Of a stretch of 6,168 nucleotides of DNA, positions 1-5,429 are shown one piece after another. The notes under the pieces are model-generated. The model saw nothing but the letters and a program-made list of their open reading frames with translations. It made no database searches and was not told the DNA's origin. The translations under genes and the position numbers were made by a program. Positions within the stretch are counted from its first letter, which is position 1. Each line of letters starts with the position of its first letter. Source of the stretch: an uncultured Mollicutes bacterium (GTDB taxonomy: Bacteria > Bacillota_I > Bacilli_A > MAG-NZ). The stretch covers positions 1-6,168 of the forward strand of contig CAJYBF010000065.1 in NCBI GenBank assembly GCA_913064935.1, written 5' to 3'.

Positions 1-595
1 GAGCTGATGCTAAAACTGGGTCCCTGCTCATATGCGGCTGGGCTCCATGAGCACCTTTACCAGATACAGTAATCCTCAAAGTGCTTGAAGCTGCCATTGC
101 CGGGCCGCTAGTAATACCAAATTTTCCAACTTCCATAATATTCCAAACATGGATTGAAAGTGAATAGTCTGGTTTTGGATTTTCCAATACCCCATCCTCT
201 ATCATTTTTTCAGCTCCACCTAGGCCTTCTTCTGCTGGTTGAAAAACTAATTTTACTGAACCGTGCATTTGATTTTTATTTTTAATTAATAATTTTGCGA
301 CGGTTAATCCCATGGACACATGCGCATCATGTCCACAAGCATGCATATTGTTATTAGTTGATTTGTAAGGAACATCATTTTTTTCAAGTATTGGTAGTCC
401 GTCAATATCAGCTCTTACTAAAACCGTCTTATCACCTGTACCTAAATCAACAACTAAGCCTGTCTTTATTTTCTTATAAGTTAATCCCAATTCATCAAGG
501 TAACCCATTAATATTTCTTGCGTCTTAAATTCCTTGTATCCTGTTTCAGGATACTTATGCAAATGCTCTCGTACACTTATTAACCAATTTTTCAT
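1..595 (-). CDS. M20D-family metal-dependent amidohydrolase, N-terminal part (3' end outside window)
   Basis: This is the first 198 residues of an M20 subfamily D amidohydrolase, a cytosolic family that hydrolyses N-acyl amino acids, amino-acid conjugates or related amides. Visible motifs are RADIDGLP (residues 61-68), HACGHDAH (85-92, with metal-ligand Cys87 and His89), QPAEEG (119-124, with Glu122 as the likely general base and Glu123 as a ligand), His149 in IHVW, and GKGAHGAQPH (179-188) at the start of the dimerisation domain. Family members are near 390 residues, so about half is missing, including the last metal-ligand histidine. The ATG at 595 is preceded by a G-rich Shine-Dalgarno (GTGGGGG, 601-607). 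An in-frame GTG at 607 is a less likely start. It follows uppP by 11 bases and is probably co-transcribed with it. The exact substrate cannot be told from sequence; hippurate, N-acetyl amino acids and N-acetyl-diaminopimelate are all possible within the family. Confidence 0.93.
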   Translation of the reverse strand, partial: MKNWLISVREHLHKYPETGYKEFKTQEILMGYLDELGLTYKKIKTGLVVDLGTGDKTVLVRADIDGLPILEKNDVPYKSTNNNMHACGHDAHVSMGLTVAKLLIKNKNQMHGSVKLVFQPAEEGLGGAEKMIEDGVLENPKPDYSLSIHVWNIMEVGKFGITSGPAMAASSTLRITVSGKGAHGAQPHMSRDPVLASA

Positions 596-606
596 ATTAT
601 CCCCCA

Positions 607-1401
607 CTAGCCTATCACTATATAAGTTAAGACACTGAAACCAACATCAAAACAATATGTTGCAAAATAGAGTAGTTTCGAATTCTTAACTATTCTAATT
701 AACCACTTAATAGAAAGATAAGTAGTTACCATTGCGACAATGAAGCAAATTACTAAAACAAAATTAAATCACTCATTTTCATTTAGATTATAGATACCAT
801 AAATACCCGATAAAAAACTGATAGGAATATACATCATAAAAGAAAACTTTAGAGCATCTTCTATTTGAAGTCCCCTTGATAATCCAGTAACTGTAGTTAC
901 CCCTGATCTAGATACGCCGGGAATTAAAGCAACAATTTGTGCCAATCCTATAAGAATTGAATCAAACAAAGTAACTTTTTCCTTCTTTTTGATCTTTACT
1001 CGTTCCACGCTTAATAGCATTACGCCTGTAAGTATTAAAAACACTGAAACGCTTAATATATTCTTAAAGTAATTTTCTATTACACCAGAGAAAAGAAATC
1101 CGAACAAACCTGCAGGAATAGTAGCTAAACCAACTAGCATTATGTACTTAAACTCTTCTATTCCTTCTTTTCCTTTTACAAGATAAACAAAACTTTTAGA
1201 GATCAACTCTTTTAGATCTTTCCAATAGAAAAGAATAATGGCGAACAAAGACCCAAAGTTTACTAGCGTTTCAAAATAAAGTCCAGGTAGTTCTAGCGAC
1301 AATAACTCTTCAAATAAAACCATATGTCCACTTGAAGAAATAGGTAATGGCTCTGTTATCCCTTGAATTATTGCTAAAATGATCAATTTGATTTCTTCCA
1401 T
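607..1401 (-). CDS. uppP: Undecaprenyl-diphosphatase UppP (BacA), interrupted by an in-frame TGA at codon 211
   Basis: UppP dephosphorylates undecaprenyl diphosphate at the membrane, recycling the lipid carrier for peptidoglycan and surface polysaccharides. Family motifs are present: QGITE (13-17, with Glu17 of the acidic motif), PISSSGH (20-26, with the conserved His26) and PGVSRSG (161-167, with the catalytic-site Arg165). The sequence is hydrophobic throughout. The start is ATG 1401, with GAGGGTGAG (1405-1413) as ribosome binding site. Under the standard code the frame stops at TGA 769-771, giving 210 residues, against roughly 260-280 for the family. Without any frameshift the next 53 codons read like a UppP C-terminus: a hydrophobic helix, TYLSIKWLIRIVKNSK, then YFATYCFDVGF and another helix. 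The frame ends at TAG 607-609, for 264 codons in total. If UGA really terminates, the product lacks its last helices and is probably inactive. If UGA is read as an amino acid, the enzyme is normal length. The family call is firm; the gene's functional state is not. Confidence 0.9.
769..771 (-). other. In-frame TGA codon inside uppP
   Basis: Codon 211 of uppP is TGA, in the context GAA AAT GAG TGA TTT AAT. It falls in what should be a loop before the last membrane helices, where UppP proteins vary and most residues would be tolerated. It is one transition away from TGG (Trp) or CGA (Arg). I count 18 tryptophan codons in the six visible genes, all TGG, so this would be the only UGA sense codon in the window. 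Confidence 0.9.
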
Positions 1402-1429
1402 AATCTCACCCTCATAATTATATTATTTG

Positions 1430-1439
1430 ATTGTACAAT
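1430..1439. repeat. Perfect 10-bp palindrome in the uppP upstream region
   Basis: ATTGTACAAT is a perfect inverted repeat about 30 bases upstream of the uppP start codon. It lies just downstream of the candidate -10 box, roughly at the predicted transcription start. That position would suit an operator, but short palindromes are common by chance in AT-rich DNA. No regulator can be named. Confidence 0.25.
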
Positions 1440-1446
1440 ATATTTA

Positions 1447-1476
1447 ATTATAAACTAAAAAGAATCGATTTATAAA
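1447..1476 (-). promoter_or_regulatory. Candidate promoter for uppP and the M20 gene
   Basis: On the minus strand, TATAAT (1447-1452) is a perfect -10 hexamer. TTTATA (1471-1476), 18 bases upstream, is a 4/6 match to the -35 consensus. The -35 candidate overlaps the U-tail of the upstream wzz-like gene's terminator. A second TATAAT lies nearer the gene but has no acceptable -35, so this pair is preferred. The region is very AT-rich, which lowers confidence. Confidence 0.4.
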
Positions 1477-1499
1477 AAAAGAATGGAAAAATCCATTCT
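1474..1499 (-). terminator. Intrinsic terminator after the Wzz-like gene
   Basis: On the minus strand an 8-bp perfect stem (AGAATGGA / TCCATTCT, 1480-1499) with a 4-base loop is followed by a run of T (1474-1480 on the plus strand is all A; the first pairs within the stem). It begins 7 bases after the TAA stop at 1507-1509. It separates this gene from uppP. Confidence 0.85.
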
Positions 1500-1506
1500 C
1501 TATGTT

Positions 1507-2694
1507 TTATTCCATCCAATATTTTTTAATGAATACAAACACTACTCCACTAAATCCACCAAGAACTATTGAAATCGCACCGTTTATCGTTTTGCTTGGA
1601 CCCACTTTTGCATCAGCTAACAAAGTATCGCTATATAGAATTATTCTTTCTTCTCGGTCCCAGTCAAGAACTCTAAATGCATCCTCTACCCTTAATAGCA
1701 TAGCTGAGTAATCCCTTTCAGCAATTGCTAAATCAAATGTGATTGATTCATAATTAGCTTCAAGCTCAATTACTACTTCTTCGATTGATAGTAACCGTTC
1801 AGTCAGAATCACTACTTGATCTTGATAAACAGATAATTGGCTTAACTGAATTGTTAATGTAGTAACCATTTCTGAGGCTTTAATAGCTATTAATTCGTCA
1901 GGCGTATCTACTCCGACTGAAAGAGATTCGCCACTATAGACACCAGTAGTTATTACGGCAGCTATTTCAGATGTTATAATTTGATCTAAATCAAAATTTT
2001 CACTTAATGTAGCCAAAGTAGTGAAATTTATCTCTATACTTGGTATTAAGGTAATCAACTGATTGTTGTAAGACTTTAATGTATTTAGTACTTGATCTCT
2101 TTCACTCTTCAAAACATGAATGTTTTCATTGTTTGTTATATATTCAACATAATCATTTTGTGCTTGTTTAAGATGTTGTTCTTCTTGTCCTAATGCTAAA
2201 ATCAAATTACTGTATATTTGTGTCCCAGTATCTTGGATAGTATTCCTTACAAAATTATCAAACTCATTAATAATTCCTGTAGCTAACAAATTAGCTTTTT
2301 CTTTAGTGTTTGCTGTAGCAGTAACTCTAATTAATCCATCTTCATCTAAACCTATATTTAAAGAATTAAAATAACTATTCGCTGAAATTAATTCCCCTTC
2401 AGAATTTACTAGTTCTAAATTAGTAATAACTTCATTAGCGAACTTTGTCGAAGATAAAGTTTCGATCGCTGAAACTGCGTTATATGTAGGGTAAAAATTT
2501 TTATCGCTTGGTTCAAAATATATACTATTTACAGAAATAGTAGAAGTAGCTTCATATTGCTCATCCATTACCAAAATGGTAAATAAAAGTCCAACAACTA
2601 AAAATGCAAATGTGAATAATGCAATTATTATTTTACCATTCCATAATACTTCAAATAATTCTTTAAGACTAATTTCTTCATATTGATTCTCCAT
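1507..2694 (-). CDS. Wzz-type polysaccharide chain-length / co-polymerase protein
   Basis: This 395-residue protein has the layout of Wzz/PCP (polysaccharide co-polymerase) proteins. A short cytoplasmic N-terminus (ISLKELFEVLWNGK, residues 8-21) leads into a first membrane helix (about 21-43). A long extracytoplasmic region (about 44-368) follows, with heptad-like stretches around 165-215 and 280-345. A GPSKT segment (365-369) precedes a second helix (about 370-388) and a short basic tail, KKYWME. Wzz proteins act in the membrane with the polymerase to set the length of O-antigen, capsule or exopolysaccharide chains. No tyrosine-kinase domain is fused at the C-terminus, and no CpsD-like kinase, Wzx, Wzy or glycosyltransferase gene lies beside it. 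The ATG at 2694 has a strong GGAGG (2701-2705) six bases upstream. The gene has its own promoter and terminator. The precise polysaccharide is unknown, and a structural or secretion role cannot be excluded. Confidence 0.82.
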   Translation of the reverse strand: MENQYEEISLKELFEVLWNGKIIIALFTFAFLVVGLLFTILVMDEQYEATSTISVNSIYFEPSDKNFYPTYNAVSAIETLSSTKFANEVITNLELVNSEGELISANSYFNSLNIGLDEDGLIRVTATANTKEKANLLATGIINEFDNFVRNTIQDTGTQIYSNLILALGQEEQHLKQAQNDYVEYITNNENIHVLKSERDQVLNTLKSYNNQLITLIPSIEINFTTLATLSENFDLDQIITSEIAAVITTGVYSGESLSVGVDTPDELIAIKASEMVTTLTIQLSQLSVYQDQVVILTERLLSIEEVVIELEANYESITFDLAIAERDYSAMLLRVEDAFRVLDWDREERIILYSDTLLADAKVGPSKTINGAISIVLGGFSGVVFVFIKKYWME

Positions 2695-2722
2695 ATCGTA
2701 CCTCCAAGTTGTTCATCAGATG

Positions 2723-2751
2723 ATTATATAATATTTGTCATACTTTGTCTA
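2723..2751 (-). promoter_or_regulatory. Sigma-A-type promoter for the Wzz-like gene
   Basis: On the minus strand, TAGACA (2746-2751, 5/6 match to -35) and TATAAT (2723-2728, perfect -10) are separated by exactly 17 bases. Transcription would start near 2716, leaving a leader of about 20 bases before the start codon at 2694. A perfect TTGACA at 2755-2760 lies just upstream, but at the wrong spacing for this -10. Confidence 0.7.
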
Positions 2752-2758
2752 TTCTGTC

Positions 2759-2794
2759 AAAAGAGAAGAACCAACTAATTTCGCTGGCTCTTCT
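2759..2794 (-). terminator. Intrinsic terminator after the CPA2 antiporter gene
   Basis: On the minus strand AGAAGAGCCAGC (2783-2794) pairs with GTTGGTTCTTCT (2764-2775) in a 12-bp stem with a 7-base loop, followed by TTTT (2759-2762). Two of the pairs are G-U only on the minus-strand RNA and would be A-C mismatches on the other strand. This shows it acts on the antiporter transcript. It starts three bases after the TAA stop. Confidence 0.8.
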
Positions 2795-2797
2795 TGA

Positions 2798-4078
2798 TTA
2801 TAATGTACTTTCGTCAATCTCTCCTGATTTTTGAAGAGCTATTTTAACTCCGAAGGGACCGAATAATTCATATACCACTGTAGCTGCTAAAACAATTGTC
2901 ATAATTGTTGTTCCAGCTTCACCTTGAAGTGTTGAATTTGCCGCATTCGCCATACCTATCGCAACCCCTGCTTGTGGCAACAATGTTATACCTAACCACT
3001 TACGAACGTTTGGATGGGCTTTAGTAACTACTGCACCAAACCATGCACCAGACATTTTACCAATGATACGAGCAACTATATAAAGAACAGTTAATACAGC
3101 TACGCTTACACCGATGTCACCTGTTCCTCCGTTCAAGTTAGTTAAGACAGATAAATCTAAATGAGATCCAGCTAATGTAAAGAATGCAATTAAGATAACT
3201 GGGCTAAATGAATCAATTACACCAACAGTTTTATGTAATTGTGAATCCTTAACTGTATTTGCAAATGTCATCCCTGCAATCATTGGTGTTAAAATGATTG
3301 ATAAATGTTGTCCGAATACTCCTACTTGAGCAAGAGCCACAGACATAATAATTGCTACAACTGACACTACCAATATATATTCATTGTTTGGATTTTTCTG
3401 AAGTTTAAGAGCTAACTTAACTAATAGTCCAATCGAAATACCAACAACAAGTGATAATAAGATTTCCATTAATGGAGCTTTAATTAATTCTATAAAACTA
3501 CTGTCTCCACCTGTATACATAGATGCACCAATAGATAATAATACTCCAAATACAACAATACCTATTGCATCATCTAATCCTACTAAAGGCAACATTGTAC
3601 TTGTAACAGGCCCTTTAGCTTTATATTTCTTAGTTAAAGCCATAATCGGTCCTGGAGCTGTAGCAGTAGCTATCGCTCCTAATATTAGAGCTAACCATAA
3701 TGGAGCTCCTACAACCCATACAGCTACTAATACGAATATTACAGCAAACAGCGCTTGTAATAAAGTAATAATAACTACTTGAATTCCTGTTTCTTTAAGG
3801 TTTCTGAAGATAATCTCAGATCCAATTCCGTAAGCAATAAACCCTAACGCAATGTTTACTACAATGCTTAATCCTGTCATACTTTCATGTGATACTATAC
3901 CAAATACACTCGGACCGATAAGAATCCCAGCAACTAAATATCCCGTTATATGAGGAATCTTAAATTTTTCGAATAACTTCCCTGCGTACATACCAATAAT
4001 AATAACTAAACCTAAACTTAATAATGTAACGTATAGGTTCCCTCCACTCTCTGTAGCAGTGCTTAATAATAAACTCAT
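2798..4078 (-). CDS. CPA2-type cation/proton antiporter (Kef/NapA-like membrane protein)
   Basis: This 426-residue integral membrane protein belongs to the monovalent cation:proton antiporter 2 family, exchanging Na+ or K+ for H+ across the cytoplasmic membrane. It is hydrophobic throughout, with about 12-13 predicted helices. Diagnostic parts are IPHITGYLVAGILIGPS (41-57), the ATATAPGPIM unwound-helix region (137-146), the ion-binding pair Asp169-Asp170 in GLDDAIG, Arg337 and Lys341 in VARIIGKMSG, and LLPQAGVAIGMA (366-377). An Asp-Asp pair plus a later lysine is the pattern of electrogenic members such as NapA. There is no C-terminal TrkA-N/RCK domain, so any nucleotide gating would need another subunit, and none is adjacent. 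The ATG at 4078 is preferred because AAGAGGT (4085-4091) sits six bases upstream. An in-frame TTG at 4099 would add seven residues and has a worse context. The ion specificity is not decidable here. Confidence 0.88.
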   Translation of the reverse strand: MSLLLSTATESGGNLYVTLLSLGLVIIIGMYAGKLFEKFKIPHITGYLVAGILIGPSVFGIVSHESMTGLSIVVNIALGFIAYGIGSEIIFRNLKETGIQVVIITLLQALFAVIFVLVAVWVVGAPLWLALILGAIATATAPGPIMALTKKYKAKGPVTSTMLPLVGLDDAIGIVVFGVLLSIGASMYTGGDSSFIELIKAPLMEILLSLVVGISIGLLVKLALKLQKNPNNEYILVVSVVAIIMSVALAQVGVFGQHLSIILTPMIAGMTFANTVKDSQLHKTVGVIDSFSPVILIAFFTLAGSHLDLSVLTNLNGGTGDIGVSVAVLTVLYIVARIIGKMSGAWFGAVVTKAHPNVRKWLGITLLPQAGVAIGMANAANSTLQGEAGTTIMTIVLAATVVYELFGPFGVKIALQKSGEIDESTL

Positions 4079-4109
4079 TTTTATACCTCTTACTTTCAAC
4101 TTTTTATCA

Positions 4110-4138
4110 GTAGTTCGTATACATACCCCCGAACTTAC
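4110..4138 (-). promoter_or_regulatory. Hairpin or operator-like inverted repeat in the antiporter leader
   Basis: On the minus strand GTAAGTTCG (4130-4138) and CGAACTAC (4110-4117) form an inverted repeat. It has a perfect 6-bp core (AGTTCG/CGAACT), three further pairs after... a one-base bulge extending the arm, and a 12-base G-rich spacer. It lies a few bases after the predicted transcription start and about 30 bases before the start codon. It has no U-tract, so it is not a terminator. It may be a repressor operator or an RNA hairpin affecting stability or translation. It is too small to be a known c-di-AMP riboswitch. Confidence 0.45.
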
Positions 4139-4148
4139 CTAACGATTT

Positions 4149-4177
4149 ATTATACTCTTCTCATTTGTATATTTCAA
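4149..4177 (-). promoter_or_regulatory. Sigma-A-type promoter for the antiporter gene
   Basis: On the minus strand, TTGAAA (4172-4177, 5/6 match to -35) and TATAAT (4149-4154, perfect -10) are separated by exactly 17 bases. Predicted transcription starts near 4142, giving a leader of about 63 bases that contains the inverted repeat at 4110-4138. Confidence 0.8.
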
Positions 4178-4248
4178 CATAATTCTCATGATTAATTTTT
4201 ACCAATTGTCACATAAGTTACTTACTTGGTTCTTTGGGAGGAAAAAGC

Positions 4249-4279
4249 AAAAAAAAAACTCAAGCTTTTATACTTGAGT
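4249..4279 (-). terminator. Intrinsic terminator after ilvE
   Basis: On the minus strand a 7-bp stem (ACTCAAG / CTTGAGT, 4258-4279) with an 8-base loop runs into a long T tract (4249-4258 is all A on the plus strand). It begins immediately after the TAG stop of ilvE. Confidence 0.88.
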
Positions 4280-5284
4280 CTATTCACTTACAATAGATAT
4301 CCAACCCTTAGGAGCTTCTATATCCCCGTATTGAATACCAATCAAAACATCATACAATTTCCTTGTATATTCCCCAACTCCATCACCACTATCAAATACA
4401 TGTTCATTGTTATAGTGAGATATCGATTTTATTGGAGTTATAACAGCGGCTGTACCACAGGCACCAGCTTCTTTGAACTCTTTTAGATTATCAATTAAGC
4501 AATCTCTTTGTTCAACTTCAAGTCCCAAATTGTGTTCAGCAAGGTATAGTAGAGAATATTTAGTGATACTTGGTAGTATTGAGTGCGATGTAGGAGTCAC
4601 AAATTTGTTGTCATGAGTGATTCCAAAGAAATTCGCAGCGCCTACTTCTTCTATTTTTGTATGAGTAGTTGGATCTAAATAGATACATTCAGCGTATCCA
4701 AATTCTTTAACCTCTTTTTTAGGTAAGAAACTCGCTGCATAATTACCACCAGCTTTAACATTTCCTAATCCATTTGGTGCATCTCTATCATATTCTGTAG
4801 TTTTAAAAGAAACAGGCGTAAGTTCATCTGCGAAGTAACTTCCTACAGGTATTCCAAAAACTATAAACATAAATTCCTTAGCAGACTTAACCCCAATGTT
4901 TTCTCCAACACCTATTACAAACGGTCTTAAGTAAAAAGTTTCACGATTTCCATATTTCGGAACTAGGTCTTTATTAGCAAGTACTACTTGACGACATGCA
5001 TCTATAAACATCTCTTCAGGTACTTGTGGCATTAATAATCTCTCACAACTGTCTTGCATTCTTCTTGCATTTTTCTCAACTCTAAAAAACTGTATTTTAC
5101 CATCTTTCGTTGGAAAAGCCTTTAATCCTTCAAAACACTGTTGTCCGTAGTGGAGTGCTGGTGAAGATTCGTTTATATGTAAAACATTGTCTTCAGTTAA
5201 GATACCCTTATCCCATTCACCATCTTTCCATTTAGCAATAAACCTAAATGGTGTTTTTACGTATTCAAAGCCTATATTTCCCAT
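4280..5284 (-). CDS. ilvE: Branched-chain amino acid aminotransferase (class IV, PLP-dependent)
   Basis: This 334-residue cytosolic enzyme transfers the amino group between leucine, isoleucine or valine and 2-oxoglutarate, serving the last step of their synthesis or the first step of their breakdown. Its length and motifs fit the larger (type II) BCAT group. Visible signatures are SPALHYGQQCFEGLKA (41-56), FYLRPF (117-122, conserved Arg120), GNVKAGGNYAAS (174-185, with Lys177 as the PLP Schiff-base lysine), the acidic pair Glu212-Glu213 in KIEEVGAANFF, and ACGTAAVITPI (275-285), the phosphate-binding loop. The ATG at 5284 has AGGAG (5291-5295) six bases upstream. The gene is bounded by terminators on both sides and has its own promoter, so it is monocistronic. 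Its upstream neighbour is glutamate dehydrogenase, which uses the same glutamate/2-oxoglutarate pair. The leader is about 50 bases, too short for a T-box. Confidence 0.96.
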   Translation of the reverse strand: MGNIGFEYVKTPFRFIAKWKDGEWDKGILTEDNVLHINESSPALHYGQQCFEGLKAFPTKDGKIQFFRVEKNARRMQDSCERLLMPQVPEEMFIDACRQVVLANKDLVPKYGNRETFYLRPFVIGVGENIGVKSAKEFMFIVFGIPVGSYFADELTPVSFKTTEYDRDAPNGLGNVKAGGNYAASFLPKKEVKEFGYAECIYLDPTTHTKIEEVGAANFFGITHDNKFVTPTSHSILPSITKYSLLYLAEHNLGLEVEQRDCLIDNLKEFKEAGACGTAAVITPIKSISHYNNEHVFDSGDGVGEYTRKLYDVLIGIQYGDIEAPKGWISIVSE

Positions 5285-5304
5285 TGTTTTCTCCTAATCC
5301 TATC

Positions 5305-5322
5305 AAGATTTATATTAATCTT
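5305..5322. repeat. Inverted repeat in the ilvE leader
   Basis: AAGATT and AATCTT (6-bp arms, 6-base AT-only spacer) lie between the predicted ilvE -10 box and its ribosome binding site. It could be a weak hairpin or an operator. It does not match a CodY box well. AT-rich composition makes chance occurrence plausible. Confidence 0.3.
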
Positions 5323-5337
5323 TCTGTAACCATTATT

Positions 5338-5366
5338 ACTATAACACTATATTATTTTAAACTCAA
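5338..5366 (-). promoter_or_regulatory. Candidate sigma-A promoter for ilvE
   Basis: On the minus strand, TTGAGT (5361-5366, 4/6 match to -35) and TATAGT (5338-5343, 5/6 match to -10) are separated by exactly 17 bases. They lie between the gdh terminator and ilvE. Transcription would start near 5331, about 47 bases before the start codon. Confidence 0.65.
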
Positions 5367-5385
5367 TGAAATCGCTTTCTTTTTG

Positions 5386-5420
5386 AAAAGAAAAAAAGGA
5401 AGAAACCAATATTTCTCCCT
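5386..5420 (-). terminator. Intrinsic terminator after glutamate dehydrogenase
   Basis: On the minus strand AGGGAGAAA (5412-5420) pairs with TTTCTTCCT (5397-5405) in a 9-bp stem that includes one G-U pair, with a 6-base loop. Six T residues (5391-5396), one C and four more T residues follow. It starts nine bases after the TAG stop at 5430-5432. Confidence 0.88.
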
Positions 5421-5429
5421 GAAATTTTT

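Noticed and set aside
769..771. Selenocysteine at the uppP TGA
   Set aside because: The position is in a variable loop of a phosphatase with no redox chemistry, and no clear hairpin of bacterial SECIS type follows it.
1502..1711. 69-codon open frame on the plus strand
   Set aside because: It lies wholly opposite the end of the Wzz-like gene and the protein is unlike any family. It also runs through the Wzz coding region, so it is a shadow frame.
4079..4099. TTG start at 4099 for the antiporter
   Set aside because: The ATG at 4078 has AAGAGGT six bases upstream, and the seven extra residues would encode the Shine-Dalgarno itself.
4079..4148. c-di-AMP or other riboswitch ahead of the antiporter
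   Set aside because: The leader after the predicted start is only about 63 bases with one simple hairpin, too short for the known c-di-AMP class and lacking a terminator or sequestered ribosome binding site.
4226..4486. 86-codon open frame on the plus strand
   Set aside because: It runs through the ilvE terminator and the ilvE C-terminus on the opposite strand, with no convincing product. The GGGAGG near its start is not evidence enough.
5317..5333. CodY-box-like sequence before ilvE
   Set aside because: The best alignment to the 15-base CodY consensus has about six mismatches and is not credible.
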